Source: Streptomyces sp. NBC_00223 (GTDB lineage: Bacteria; Actinomycetota; Actinomycetes; Streptomycetales; Streptomycetaceae). Taken from it: a DNA stretch of 64,000 nt. The number at the start of each line of letters is the position of its first letter. Positions within the stretch are counted from its first letter, which is position 1. The notes beneath the pieces were generated by a model. That model searched no databases, had not been told where the DNA came from, and saw only the letters and a program-made list of their open reading frames with translations. Below are positions 1 through 8,629 of this stretch, one piece after another. The position numbers and the translations under genes were made by a program. The DNA lies in the NCBI RefSeq assembly GCF_036199905.1, contig NZ_CP108109.1, positions 7,134,501 to 7,198,500 of the forward strand, read 5' to 3'.

Positions 1-2
1 GC

Positions 3-224
3 GCCGAGCGGCTGGTGATCACGCTGGTGCTGTGCGGCTTCTCCGGTCTGCACAAGTTCGGCGTGCCCGCCATCCAGTGGCTGCTGCCGATCGCGCTGTG
101 GGTGGTGGCGGCGGGCAGCCTGGTCACCCTGATCCAGCGGGTGGTGACGGTACGGCGCGAGTCCGCCGAGGCCGACGCGGCCGCCGCGTCGCACGCCGTC
201 GCCGACCACGGGAGCGGCGCGTGA
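3..224 (+). CDS. pgsA: Phosphatidylinositol phosphate synthase / CDP-alcohol phosphatidyltransferase, C-terminal part
   Basis: Only the last 73 residues are present; the gene begins before the window, so the CDP-alcohol transferase catalytic motif is not visible. What is seen is two hydrophobic segments (around LVITLVLCGF and a longer one from WLLPIALWVV) followed by a basic cytoplasmic tail, as in the final membrane helices of this family. The identification rests mainly on context: the stop overlaps the GTG of a lipid A-type acyltransferase, and a PimA-like mannosyltransferase follows, the usual actinobacterial phosphatidylinositol mannoside (PIM) cluster. The enzyme would make phosphatidylinositol phosphate in the cytoplasmic membrane. 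Another CDP-alcohol transferase remains possible. Confidence 0.7.
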   Translation, partial: AERLVITLVLCGFSGLHKFGVPAIQWLLPIALWVVAAGSLVTLIQRVVTVRRESAEADAAAASHAVADHGSGA

Positions 225-1156
225 AGGAGCGCCTCACCGACAGCCTGTACGGGCTGGGCTGGAGCGCGGTCAAAACGCTGCCGGAACCGGCCGCCCGGGC
301 CCTCGGCCGGACCATCGCCGACCTGGCGTGGCGGCAGCGCGGCAAGGGAGTCCGCCGCCTGGAGGCGAATCTGGCCCGGGTCCTGCCCGGCGCCGACGAG
401 CACCGGCTGCGCGAGCTGTCCAGGGCGGGCATGCGCTCGTATCTGCGGTACTGGATGGAGTCCTTCCGGCTGCCGGCCTGGAGCAAGGACCGCATCCGCG
501 ACGGCTTCGACCCCGAGGACGTGCACCACCTGATCGACGGGCTCGCCTCGGGCCGCGGGGTCGTGCTGGCCCTGCCGCACATGGGCAACTACGACCTGGC
601 CGGGGCCTGGGTCACCACCAAGCTGGAGACACCCTTCACCACGGTCGCCGAGCGGCTCAAGCCCGAGACGCTCTACGACCGGTTCGTCGCCTACCGCGAG
701 GGCCTGGGCATGGAGGTGCTGCCGCACACCGGCGGCGCCGCCTTCGGCACCCTGGCCAGGAGACTGCGGGCCGGCGGCCTGGTCTGCCTGGTCGCCGACC
801 GCGACCTGTCCACCAATGGCGTCGAGGTCGAGTTCTTCGGCGAGCCCACCCGGTTGCCCGCCGGACCCGCGATGCTCGCCCAGCAGACCGGCGCGCTGCT
901 GCTGCCGGTCACCCTCTGGTACGACGACTCGCCCGTCATGCGCGGCCGGGTCCACCCCCCGATCGAGGTCCCCGAGGGCCGCGACCGCGCCTACCGCACG
1001 AGCGTGATGACGCAGCGGCTCGCCGACGCGTACGCCTCCGGTATCGCCGAGCACCCGCAGGACTGGCACATGCTGCAACGGCTGTGGCTGGCCGACCTCG
1101 ACCCCCGGCCAGGCGCCGCGGGCCCGGCCGAAGGCTCCGGAACGGAGAAAGCGTGA
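221..1156 (+). CDS. Phosphatidylinositol mannoside acyltransferase (LpxL/HtrB family)
   Basis: This is a 311-residue member of the lysophospholipid/lipid A acyltransferase family. The HX4D catalytic box is at His120-Asp125 (HMGNYD), and a C-terminal stretch ending LPVTLWYDDS is typical of bacterial PIM acyltransferases. It is expected to acylate the mannose of PIM at the inner membrane. The GTG start at 221 overlaps the stop of the upstream synthase, and its own stop overlaps the GTG of the mannosyltransferase, so the three genes are translationally coupled. Longer in-frame upstream sequence is arginine-rich shadow and was excluded. Confidence 0.88.
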   Translation: MKERLTDSLYGLGWSAVKTLPEPAARALGRTIADLAWRQRGKGVRRLEANLARVLPGADEHRLRELSRAGMRSYLRYWMESFRLPAWSKDRIRDGFDPEDVHHLIDGLASGRGVVLALPHMGNYDLAGAWVTTKLETPFTTVAERLKPETLYDRFVAYREGLGMEVLPHTGGAAFGTLARRLRAGGLVCLVADRDLSTNGVEVEFFGEPTRLPAGPAMLAQQTGALLLPVTLWYDDSPVMRGRVHPPIEVPEGRDRAYRTSVMTQRLADAYASGIAEHPQDWHMLQRLWLADLDPRPGAAGPAEGSGTEKA

Positions 1157-2313
1157 GGATCGGGATCGTCTGCCCGTACTCCTGGGACGTCCCCGGCGGC
1201 GTCCAGTTCCACATCCGCGACCTCGCCGAGCATCTGATCGCACTGGGCCACGAGGTCTCCGTGCTCGCCCCGGCCGACGACGAGACACCGCTTCCGCCCT
1301 ACGTCGTCTCCGCCGGGCGCGCGGTGCCCGTGCCGTACAACGGCTCGGTGGCGCGGCTGAACTTCGGCTTCCTGTCCGCCGCCCGGGTACGGCGCTGGCT
1401 GCACGACGGCTCCTTCAACGTCGTGCACATCCACGAGCCCGCCTCGCCCTCCCTCGGCCTGCTCGCCTGCTGGGCGGCCCAGGGGCCGATCGTGGCCACC
1501 TTCCACACCTCCAACCCGCGCTCGCGGGCGATGATCGCCGCCTACCCGATCCTCCAGCCCGCGCTGGAGAAGATCCGGGCCCGGATCGCGGTCAGCGAGT
1601 ACGCCCGCCGCACCCTGGTCGAGCACCTGGGCGGCGACGCGGTGGTGATCCCCAACGGGGTCGACGTCGACTTCTTCGCCCGCGCCGAGCCGCGCCCGCA
1701 GTGGCAGGGCGGCACGATCGGCTTCATAGGACGCATCGACGAGCCCCGCAAGGGCCTGCCGGTGCTGATGCGGGCCCTGCCGAGGATCCTCGCCGAGCGG
1801 CCCGGTACCCGGCTGCTGGTCGCCGGGCGCGGCGACGAGCAGGAGGCCGTCGCCTCGCTGCCCGAGGAGATGCGCGACCGGGTGGAATTCCTCGGCATGG
1901 TCAGCGACGAGGACAAGGCACGGCTGCTGCGCAGCGTCGACCTCTATGTGGCGCCCAACCTGGGCGGCGAGAGCTTCGGGATCATCCTGGTGGAGGCCAT
2001 GTCGGCGGGCGCCCCCGTACTGGCCAGCGACCTCGACGCCTTCGCGCAGGTACTCGACCAGGGGGCGGCCGGCGAGCTGTTCGGCAACGAGGACGAGGAC
2101 GCGCTCGCCACGGCCGCGATCCGGCTGCTCGGCGACCCGGCCCGGCTCGCCGAGCTGAGCGCGCTGGGCAGCGCCCATGTCCGCCGCTTCGACTGGTCGG
2201 TGGTCGGCGCGGACATCCTGGCCGTCTACGAGACGGTGACCGCGGGCGCGGAGGCGGTCGAGGCGGACGAACGGCCCGGATTCCTCGGGCGGCTGCGGCA
2301 GACCAGGGACTGA
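1153..2313 (+). CDS. pimA: Phosphatidylinositol alpha-mannosyltransferase (GT4 family, PimA-like)
   Basis: This 386-residue glycosyltransferase has a GT-B fold. The N-terminal acceptor loop reads WDVPGGVQ at residues 11-18, and the donor-binding E-x7-E motif lies at Glu273-Glu281 within GESFGIILVEAM. Length and both motifs match GT4 enzymes such as PimA, which transfer the first mannose from GDP-mannose onto phosphatidylinositol on the cytoplasmic membrane face. The GTG start overlaps the upstream stop by four bases. The stop codon falls inside the first unit of a short tandem repeat that continues downstream. Substrate is inferred from family and neighbours. Confidence 0.88.
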   Translation: MRIGIVCPYSWDVPGGVQFHIRDLAEHLIALGHEVSVLAPADDETPLPPYVVSAGRAVPVPYNGSVARLNFGFLSAARVRRWLHDGSFNVVHIHEPASPSLGLLACWAAQGPIVATFHTSNPRSRAMIAAYPILQPALEKIRARIAVSEYARRTLVEHLGGDAVVIPNGVDVDFFARAEPRPQWQGGTIGFIGRIDEPRKGLPVLMRALPRILAERPGTRLLVAGRGDEQEAVASLPEEMRDRVEFLGMVSDEDKARLLRSVDLYVAPNLGGESFGIILVEAMSAGAPVLASDLDAFAQVLDQGAAGELFGNEDEDALATAAIRLLGDPARLAELSALGSAHVRRFDWSVVGADILAVYETVTAGAEAVEADERPGFLGRLRQTRD

Positions 2314-2411
2314 GCGGACCGGCCGGGGGCTGAGCGGTCGACGGGGACTGAGCGGACCGGCCCGGAGCGGACCGGCCCGGAGCTGAGCGGTCGACGGGGG
2401 CTGAGCGGGGG
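2310..2411 (+). repeat. Short tandem repeat at the pimA 3' end
   Basis: Five to six degenerate copies of a 15-20 bp unit beginning CTGAGCGG alternate two endings (ACCGGCC and TCGACGGGG). Units start near 2310, 2330, 2348, 2367, 2383 and 2401. The pimA stop codon is part of the first unit. No coding potential is evident, and the unit lengths are not constant multiples of three. Confidence 0.8.
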
Positions 2412-2479
2412 CTCCCGGGGGTGCCGCGGGATCGCCTGGCGGCCGGGGTGACACCGACGGGTGAGTAGGGTAACCCCCC

Positions 2480-3028
2480 GTGACCACCATCATCTGGGTC
2501 GCGGTGGCGCTCGTCGCCATCGGGCTGTATCTGAGCTGGACGGCGGGCCGCCTGGACCGGCTGCACGCCCGGATCGACGCGGCGCGGGCCGCGCTCGACG
2601 CCCAACTGCTGCGCCGGGCCTCGGTCGCGCAGGAACTCGCGACCGCGGGCGTCTTCGACCCGGCCGCCTCGATCGTGCTGTACGAGTCCGCGCACGCCGC
2701 CCGGCAGGCCGAGCCCGAGCAGCGGGAGGTCGCCGAGAGCGAGCTGAGCCAGGCGCTGCGTGCGGTGTTCGCGGAGAGCGTCGCCGTCGCCCAGGTACGG
2801 GAGGCACCCGGCGGCGCCGAGGCGATCGGCGAACTGACCCGGGCGGTGCGGCGGGTGCCGATGGCCCGGCGGTTCCACAACGACGCGGTGCGCGCCGCCC
2901 GTGCGGTCCGCGAGCACCGGGTGGTGCGGTGGTTCAAGCTGGCGGGCCACGCGCCCTTCCCGCTCGCCTTCGAAATGGACGACGAGCCTCCGGCCTCGCT
3001 GACCGCCGAGGGCGCGGCATCCCGCTGA
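2480..3028 (+). CDS. LemA-like single-pass membrane protein of unknown function
   Basis: This is a 182-residue protein with one N-terminal transmembrane helix (about residues 4-21, ending YLSW). A long alpha-helical region rich in Ala, Arg and Glu follows, carrying the conserved-looking strings RLHARIDAARAALDAQL and VPMARRFHNDAVRAAR. That layout resembles LemA-family proteins, with an outside N-terminus, a helix and a helical bundle. The GTG start at 2480 leaves no long leader before the membrane helix. It stands alone between the pim genes and pdxS. I cannot assign a function; LemA similarity is from pattern only. Confidence 0.7.
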   Translation: MTTIIWVAVALVAIGLYLSWTAGRLDRLHARIDAARAALDAQLLRRASVAQELATAGVFDPAASIVLYESAHAARQAEPEQREVAESELSQALRAVFAESVAVAQVREAPGGAEAIGELTRAVRRVPMARRFHNDAVRAARAVREHRVVRWFKLAGHAPFPLAFEMDDEPPASLTAEGAASR

Positions 3029-3073
3029 GCGCCCCGGCGGCGCCGACGGCCGCCGCGCCCGGGGAGCCACCTG

Positions 3074-3110
3074 CGACGGATTGGCCCTTTCCGCTTGCGC
3101 CGATCCGTCG
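3074..3110. promoter_or_regulatory. Inverted repeat upstream of pdxS
   Basis: A perfect 8-bp dyad, CGACGGAT / ATCCGTCG, has 21 bp between its arms and lies 45 bp upstream of the pdxS start. The position suits an operator or promoter element, but no regulator can be named from sequence. Confidence 0.35.
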
Positions 3111-3154
3111 GACGATGACATAAAAGACACCTTTTCGTCAGGAGTGAGGTCCAC

Positions 3155-4066
3155 GTGCCCACCAGCCCCTCCACCGCCCAGACCCCCGAGACCGGCACCG
3201 CGCGTGTGAAGCGCGGTATGGCCGAGCAGCTCAAGGGCGGGGTGATCATGGATGTTGTCACCCCGGAGCAGGCGAAGATCGCCGAGGATGCCGGAGCCGT
3301 GGCCGTCATGGCCCTGGAGCGGGTGCCGGCCGACATCCGCAAGGACGGCGGGGTGGCCCGGATGTCCGACCCCGACATGATCGACGGCATCGTCGGCGCC
3401 GTGTCGATCCCGGTCATGGCCAAGTCGCGGATCGGCCACTTCGTCGAGGCCCAGGTCCTCCAGGCGCTCGGCGTCGACTACATCGACGAGTCCGAGGTCC
3501 TGACCCCGGCCGACGAGGTCAACCATTCCGACAAGTGGGCCTTCACCACGCCCTTCGTGTGCGGCGCCACCAACCTCGGCGAGGCCCTGCGCCGGATCGC
3601 CGAGGGCGCGGCGATGATCCGCTCCAAGGGCGAGGCCGGCACCGGCAACGTCGTCGAGGCCGTCCGCCACCTGCGGCAGATCAAGAACGAGATCTCCCGC
3701 CTCAGGGGCCTGGACAACAACGAGCTCTACGCTGCCGCCAAGGAACTGCGCGCCCCCTACGAGCTGGTCAAGGAGGTCTCCGTCCTCGGGAAGCTGCCGG
3801 TGGTGCTGTTCTCCGCCGGCGGCGTGGCGACCCCGGCCGACGCCGCGCTGATGCGCCAGCTCGGCGCCGAGGGCGTCTTCGTCGGCTCGGGCATCTTCAA
3901 GTCCGGCGACCCGGCCAAACGCGCCGCCGCCATCGTCCGCGCCACCACCTTCTACGACGACCCCAAGGTCATCGCCGACGCCTCCCGCGACCTCGGCGAG
4001 GCCATGGTCGGCATCAACTGCGACACCCTCCCCGAATCCGAGCGCTACGCCAACCGCGGCTGGTAG
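3155..4066 (+). CDS. pdxS: Pyridoxal 5'-phosphate synthase, lyase subunit PdxS
   Basis: This 303-residue TIM-barrel subunit of the ribose-5-phosphate-dependent PLP synthase combines ribose 5-phosphate, glyceraldehyde 3-phosphate and ammonia. The catalytic residues are visible: Asp33 in VIMDVV, Lys90 in MAKSRIGH (Schiff base) and Lys158 in SKGEAGTGN. The spacing of 68 between the two lysines equals that of the Bacillus enzyme. The GTG start follows a GGAGTGAGG ribosome-binding sequence. pdxT begins seven bases after its stop, so the two subunits are co-transcribed. Identification is secure. Confidence 0.97.
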   Translation: MPTSPSTAQTPETGTARVKRGMAEQLKGGVIMDVVTPEQAKIAEDAGAVAVMALERVPADIRKDGGVARMSDPDMIDGIVGAVSIPVMAKSRIGHFVEAQVLQALGVDYIDESEVLTPADEVNHSDKWAFTTPFVCGATNLGEALRRIAEGAAMIRSKGEAGTGNVVEAVRHLRQIKNEISRLRGLDNNELYAAAKELRAPYELVKEVSVLGKLPVVLFSAGGVATPADAALMRQLGAEGVFVGSGIFKSGDPAKRAAAIVRATTFYDDPKVIADASRDLGEAMVGINCDTLPESERYANRGW

Positions 4067-4072
4067 TCCACG

Positions 4073-4666
4073 ATGAGCAGCACTCCGCGGATCGGCGTCC
4101 TGGCCCTCCAGGGCGACGTACGGGAGCACCTGGCGGCGCTGGCCGCGGCGGACGCCGCGGCCGGCCCGGTCCGGCGCCCCGAGGAACTGGACGGTCTGGA
4201 CGGCCTGGTCATACCCGGCGGCGAGTCCACCACCATCTCCAAGCTGGCCGCGCTCTTCGGCCTGATGGAGCCGCTGCGCGCGGCGATCCGGGACGGACTG
4301 CCGGTCTACGGCAGCTGCGCCGGCATGATCATGCTCGCCGACAAGATCCTCGACCCGAGGTCGGGCCAGGAGACCTTCGGCGGCATCGACATGATCGTCC
4401 GGCGCAACGCCTTCGGGCGGCAGAACGAGTCCTTCGAGGCGTTCGTGGACGTCAGCGGCGTGCCCGGCGGCCCGGTCGAGGGCGTGTTCATCCGCGCGCC
4501 CTGGGTGGAGTCGGTCGGCGCGAACACCGAGGTGTTGGCCGAGCACGACGGCCATGTGGTCGCCGTACGGCAGGGCAACGCGCTGGCGACCTCCTTCCAC
4601 CCCGAGCTGACGGGCGACCACCGGATTCATGAACTGTTCGTGGCCGCAGTGCGCACCGCGGGATGA
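4073..4666 (+). CDS. pdxT: Pyridoxal 5'-phosphate synthase, glutaminase subunit PdxT
   Basis: This 197-residue class I glutamine amidotransferase supplies ammonia to PdxS. The Pdx2 signature GGESTTISKL is followed by the nucleophile Cys82 in YGSCAGMI. The His176/Glu178 pair occurs in SFHPELTGDHRIHE, completing the triad. Length is normal for the family. It is directly downstream of pdxS; yebC follows after 58 bp with its own GGAG ribosome-binding site. Confidence 0.97.
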   Translation: MSSTPRIGVLALQGDVREHLAALAAADAAAGPVRRPEELDGLDGLVIPGGESTTISKLAALFGLMEPLRAAIRDGLPVYGSCAGMIMLADKILDPRSGQETFGGIDMIVRRNAFGRQNESFEAFVDVSGVPGGPVEGVFIRAPWVESVGANTEVLAEHDGHVVAVRQGNALATSFHPELTGDHRIHELFVAAVRTAG

Positions 4667-4724
4667 CGCCGTCCCGGTAGGATCGAGCGCGTTCGGTAAT
4701 GGGTGACGCGAAGGAGACAGTCGG

Positions 4725-5477
4725 ATGTCCGGCCACTCTAAATGGGCTACGACGAAGCACAAGAAGGCCGTGATCGATGCCAAGCGCGGCAAGCTCTTCG
4801 CGAAGCTGATCAAGAACATCGAGGTCGCGGCCCGTACGGGCGGCGCCGATCCCGACGGCAACCCGACCCTCTTCGACGCCATCCAGAAGGCGAAGAAGAG
4901 CTCGGTGCCGAACAAGAACATCGACAGCGCGGTCAAGCGCGGTGCCGGTCTTGAGGCCGGCGGCGCCGACTACCAGACGATCATGTACGAGGGCTACGGT
5001 CCCAACGGCGTCGCGGTGCTCATCGAGTGCCTCACCGACAACCGCAACCGTGCCGCCTCCGACGTCCGCGTCGCCATGACCCGCAACGGCGGCTCGATGG
5101 CCGACCCGGGCTCGGTGTCGTACCTGTTCAACCGCAAGGGCGTCGTCATCGTCCCCAAGGGTGAGCTGGGCGAGGACGACGTGCTGGGCGCGGTGCTCGA
5201 CGCGGGCGCCGAGGAGGTCAACGACCTCGGCGAGTCGTACGAGGTCATCAGCGAGGCCACCGACCTGGTGCCGGTCCGCAAGGCCCTCCAGGAGGCCGGC
5301 ATCGACTACGACTCGGCCGACGCCAACTTCCTGCCCACCATGCAGGTCGAGCTGGACGAGGACGGCGCGCGCAAGATCTTCAAGCTCATCGACGCGCTGG
5401 AGGACAGCGACGACGTGCAGAACGTCTTCGCCAACTTCGACGTCTCCGACGAGGTCATGGAGAAGGTCGACGCCTGA
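4725..5477 (+). CDS. yebC: YebC/PmpR/TACO1 family protein
   Basis: This 250-residue protein starts with the family signature SGHSKWATTKHKKAVID, including the lysine-rich N-terminal region, and has the acidic C-terminal domain seen throughout the family. YebC homologues are DNA- or ribosome-associated factors; recent work assigns some of them roles in translating proline-rich stretches. Its position directly before ruvC is conserved in many bacteria. A well-formed hairpin follows, so it probably ends the pdxST transcript. Confidence 0.95.
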   Translation: MSGHSKWATTKHKKAVIDAKRGKLFAKLIKNIEVAARTGGADPDGNPTLFDAIQKAKKSSVPNKNIDSAVKRGAGLEAGGADYQTIMYEGYGPNGVAVLIECLTDNRNRAASDVRVAMTRNGGSMADPGSVSYLFNRKGVVIVPKGELGEDDVLGAVLDAGAEEVNDLGESYEVISEATDLVPVRKALQEAGIDYDSADANFLPTMQVELDEDGARKIFKLIDALEDSDDVQNVFANFDVSDEVMEKVDA

Positions 5478-5500
5478 CGGCACGTCATGTCGCCTCGGCG

Positions 5501-5533
5501 AGGGGCCGGCCGGGACACACCCGGTCGGCCCCT
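5501..5533 (+). terminator. Hairpin after yebC
   Basis: A 14-bp stem with one mismatch (AGGGGCCGGCCGGG pairing with CCCGGTCGGCCCCT) has a 5-nt loop. It sits between yebC and ruvC and is followed by a short T-containing stretch. Confidence 0.7.
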
Positions 5534-5603
5534 CCGTCGTTTGTCAGTGCGAACCGATAGCCTCCACGAGCAGGTGCGACGAGCGTGCGAAGGGAGGGGC
5601 GCG

Positions 5604-6146
5604 GTGCGGGTACTGGGCGTGGACCCGGGGCTGACCCGGTGCGGGATCGGCGTGGTGGACGGTGTGCCGGGCCGCCCCCTGAAGATGGCCGGCGTCGGTG
5701 TCGTCCGTACGCCCGCCGAGGCGGAGATCGGAGACCGGCTGGTGCTGATCGAGCGCGGCATCGAGGCGTGGCTCGACGAGTTCAGCCCCGAAGCGGTCGC
5801 CGTGGAGCGGGTGTTCAGCCAGCACAATGTGCGTACGGTGATGGGCACCGCCCAGGCCAGCGCGGTCGCCATGCTCTGCGCGGCCCGCCGCGGCCTGCCC
5901 GTCCATCTGCACACCCCCAGCGAGGTCAAGGCCGCCGTGACCGGCAGCGGCCGCGCCGACAAGGCCCAGGTCGGCGCGATGGTCACCCGGCTGCTGCGGC
6001 TGGACGCCCCGCCCAAGCCGGCCGACGCCGCCGACGCGCTGGCGCTGGCCATCTGTCACATCTGGCGCGGCACCGCCACCAACCGCCTCCAGCAGGCCGT
6101 CGCCGCCCACCGGACCACCGTACGAAACCAGGAGCCCGCCACGTGA
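5604..6146 (+). CDS. ruvC: Crossover junction endodeoxyribonuclease RuvC
   Basis: This is a 180-residue RNase H-fold resolvase that cuts Holliday junctions. The first catalytic Asp is Asp7 in VLGVDPGLTRCG and the second acidic residue is Glu68 in VERVFSQHN. The C-terminal Asp pair lies in ADAADALALAICH. The GTG start at 5604 is preceded by GGGAGGGG and gives the usual N-terminus; sequence further upstream is not conserved-looking. The stop overlaps the ruvA start. With RuvA and RuvB it forms the branch-migration and resolution complex used in recombination repair. Confidence 0.96.
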   Translation: MRVLGVDPGLTRCGIGVVDGVPGRPLKMAGVGVVRTPAEAEIGDRLVLIERGIEAWLDEFSPEAVAVERVFSQHNVRTVMGTAQASAVAMLCAARRGLPVHLHTPSEVKAAVTGSGRADKAQVGAMVTRLLRLDAPPKPADAADALALAICHIWRGTATNRLQQAVAAHRTTVRNQEPAT

Positions 6147-6757
6147 TCGCCTTCGTCAGCGGCCAGGTCGCCGCCCTCGCCCCGGACATCGCGGTCATCG
6201 AGGTCGGCGGCGTCGGCATGGCCGTCCAGTGCGCGCCCGGCACCCTGGCCGCGCTGCGGATCGGGCAGCCCGCCCGGCTGGCCACCTCCCTGGTCGTGCG
6301 CGAGGACTCACTGACGCTGTACGGCTTCGCGGACGACGACGAGCGGCAGGTCTTCGAGCTGCTGCAGACGGTCAGCGGGGTCGGGCCGCGGCTGGCCCAG
6401 ACGATGCTGGCCGTGCACGCGCCGGACGCGCTGCGCGCCGCGGTCGCCTCGGGCGACGAGAAGGCGCTCACCGCCGTGCCCGGCATCGGCAAGAAGGGCG
6501 CCCAGCGGCTGCTGCTGGAACTCAAGGACCGCCTCGGCGATCCGGTCGGCCCGGTGGGCGCGGGCCGCGGCGTCGGCACCCCGGTGGGCCCGTCGTGGCG
6601 CGAGCAGCTGCACGCCGCGCTGCTCGGCCTCGGATACGCCACCCGCGAGGCCGACGAGGCGGTCACCGCCGTCACCCCGCAGGCCGAGGCCGCCGCCGAG
6701 CCCAACGTCGGCGCGCTGCTGCGCGCGGCCCTCCAGACCCTCAACCGCACCCGCTGA
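6143..6757 (+). CDS. ruvA: Holliday junction branch migration protein RuvA
   Basis: A 204-residue protein of three domains. The N-terminal OB-fold starts IAFVSGQVAA, two helix-hairpin-helix motifs follow (VSGVGPRLAQ and VPGIGKKGAQRLLLELKD), and a C-terminal three-helix RuvB-binding domain lies after a Gly/Pro linker. RuvA tetramers bind four-way junctions and load RuvB. The GTG start overlaps the ruvC stop by four bases. ruvB begins 98 bp downstream. Confidence 0.96.
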   Translation: MIAFVSGQVAALAPDIAVIEVGGVGMAVQCAPGTLAALRIGQPARLATSLVVREDSLTLYGFADDDERQVFELLQTVSGVGPRLAQTMLAVHAPDALRAAVASGDEKALTAVPGIGKKGAQRLLLELKDRLGDPVGPVGAGRGVGTPVGPSWREQLHAALLGLGYATREADEAVTAVTPQAEAAAEPNVGALLRAALQTLNRTR

Positions 6758-6854
6758 GCCGTACCCCGCGCCCCGGAGCCCCTGGCCCGCCGGCCCCGAC
6801 CGCCGACCCGTACGCGTCCGTGCCCGTACGCCCGCCCGATCCGAGAGAACTTCC

Positions 6855-7934
6855 ATGAACTGGGACGACGCCCAAGCCGAGACGCCGGAGCGACTGGTCG
6901 GCGGCGCCGCCGACAGCGAGGACCAGGCCATCGAGGCCGCGCTGCGCCCCAAGGACCTCGGTGAGTTCGTCGGCCAGGAAAGGGTCAGGGAGCAGCTGGA
7001 CCTGGTGCTCAAGGCCGCGCGCAAGCGCGGCGGCACCGCCGACCACGTCCTGCTCTCCGGCGCCCCGGGCCTGGGCAAGACCACCCTGTCGATGATCATC
7101 GCGGCCGAGATGGGCGTGCCCATCCGGATCACCTCGGGCCCGGCCATCCAGCACGCGGGCGACCTCGCCGCGATCCTGTCCTCGCTCAGCGAGGGCGAGG
7201 TGCTCTTCCTCGACGAGATCCACCGGATGTCCCGGCCCGCCGAGGAGATGCTCTACATGGCGATGGAGGACTTCCGGGTCGACGTGATCGTCGGCAAGGG
7301 CCCCGGCGCCACCGCGATCCCGCTGGAGCTGCCGCCCTTCACCCTGGTCGGCGCCACCACCAGGGCCGGCCTGCTGCCGCCCCCGCTGCGCGACCGCTTC
7401 GGCTTCACCGGCCACATGGAGTTCTACGCCCCCGCCGAGCTGGAAAGGGTGATTCATCGCTCAGCCGGGCTGCTGGACCTCGACATCGCCGCCGACGCCG
7501 CCGCGGAGATCGCCGGGCGCTCCCGCGGCACCCCCCGGATCGCCAACCGGCTGCTGCGCCGGGTGCGGGACTACGCGCAGGTCAGGGCGGACGGCGTGAT
7601 CAGCCGGGAGATCGCCGCCCGGGCCCTGGAGGTCTACGAGGTCGACGGCCGCGGCCTGGACCGGCTGGACCGCGCGGTGCTGCGGGCGCTGCTCACGCTC
7701 TTCGGCGGCGGGCCCGTGGGGCTGTCCACGCTGGCCGTCGCGGTGGGGGAGGAGCGGGAGACCGTCGAGGAGGTCGCCGAGCCGTTCCTGGTCCGCGAGG
7801 GACTGCTCGCGCGTACCCCCAGAGGCCGGGTGGCGACCCGGGCCGCCTGGGCGCATCTGGGGCTCGTACCGCCTCGGGAGGCCGGAGGGACGAGTGGGGG
7901 CGGAACGGGACAGACCGGGTTGTTCGGTCCGTGA
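6855..7934 (+). CDS. ruvB: Holliday junction branch migration ATPase RuvB
   Basis: This 359-residue AAA+ motor has Walker A GAPGLGKTT near residue 70 and Walker B LFLDEIHR near 117. Sensor 1 is in VGATTRAG, the arginine finger in RDRFGF, and a winged-helix domain closes the C-terminus. The RuvB-specific string GPAIQHAGDLAAIL is present. It drives branch migration with RuvA. The extra C-terminal tail after the winged helix is Gly/Thr-rich and ends GQTGLFGP. Confidence 0.96.
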   Translation: MNWDDAQAETPERLVGGAADSEDQAIEAALRPKDLGEFVGQERVREQLDLVLKAARKRGGTADHVLLSGAPGLGKTTLSMIIAAEMGVPIRITSGPAIQHAGDLAAILSSLSEGEVLFLDEIHRMSRPAEEMLYMAMEDFRVDVIVGKGPGATAIPLELPPFTLVGATTRAGLLPPPLRDRFGFTGHMEFYAPAELERVIHRSAGLLDLDIAADAAAEIAGRSRGTPRIANRLLRRVRDYAQVRADGVISREIAARALEVYEVDGRGLDRLDRAVLRALLTLFGGGPVGLSTLAVAVGEERETVEEVAEPFLVREGLLARTPRGRVATRAAWAHLGLVPPREAGGTSGGGTGQTGLFGP

Positions 7935-8098
7935 GGTCGGCTAGACTCCACCGATCAGGAACCCCAGTGCCATGCTTGGCGTTGTTCCAGCGGCGAGCCT
8001 GCGCTTAGACTCCGCCGACGCCCTTCCTCCGGATCGGCACTCACATCCCGAAACCCAGGCCAGCCCCCACACTGGCCGTGCGAAGGAACGTCCAGACC

Positions 8099-8551
8099 GT
8101 GAATCCCGTCACTCTTCTCCCTCTGATCCTCATTGTTGGCGTCATGTTCATGATGACGCGATCCGCCAAGAACAAGCAGCGCCAGGCGTCCCAGATGCGC
8201 AATCAGATGGAGCCGGGTACCGGCGTCCGGACGATCGGCGGCCTCTACGCCGTGGTCAAGGAAGTCAATGAGGAGACCGTGCTCCTGGAGATCACCGACG
8301 GGGTGCACGCTCACTTCGCGAAGAACGCCATCGGGACGGTGCTGAGCGAGGACGAGTTCAACCGGATCGTGCACGGCATCGAGCCGGAAGGACCGGAGGG
8401 CGTCGAGGAGGAGGACACCGCCGAAGCGGCCACCGGGGAGGCCGCGACGACGGACGGTGCGACCGATACGGACGAGGTCAAGGACGGCGAGCGCGTCGAC
8501 CTGGGCAAGTCCGCGGAGGCACCGGAGCAGAACGGCTCCGACTCCAAGTAA
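8099..8551 (+). CDS. yajC: Preprotein translocase subunit YajC
   Basis: This small protein (150 residues) has one N-terminal transmembrane helix (LLPLILIVGVMFMMT) followed by the YajC core, which contains GTGVRTIGGLYAVV and FAKNAIGTVL. It ends in a long acidic Glu/Asp/Thr-rich tail (from about residue 95), longer than in enterobacteria. It accompanies SecD and SecF in the accessory complex of the Sec translocon. GTG 8099 was chosen because it puts the membrane helix at the N-terminus; an in-frame GTG at 8078 lacks a ribosome-binding site. Confidence 0.92.
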   Translation: MNPVTLLPLILIVGVMFMMTRSAKNKQRQASQMRNQMEPGTGVRTIGGLYAVVKEVNEETVLLEITDGVHAHFAKNAIGTVLSEDEFNRIVHGIEPEGPEGVEEEDTAEAATGEAATTDGATDTDEVKDGERVDLGKSAEAPEQNGSDSK

Positions 8552-8629
8552 GGGTCCGGCTTGACAACACTCGTGGCCACCCCCTGAGCGTGCACGTTCG
8601 GGGGCGGTAGGACAGGGAGACACAAGAAG

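Noticed and set aside
3535..4632. Long plus-strand frame across pdxS-pdxT
   Set aside because: It is a +1 shadow rich in Arg/Gly, whereas pdxS and pdxT in the other frame have all catalytic residues.
7935..8098. Small open frame upstream of yajC
   Set aside because: It ends within yajC and shows no domain or ribosome-binding site. The region is better read as the yajC promoter.
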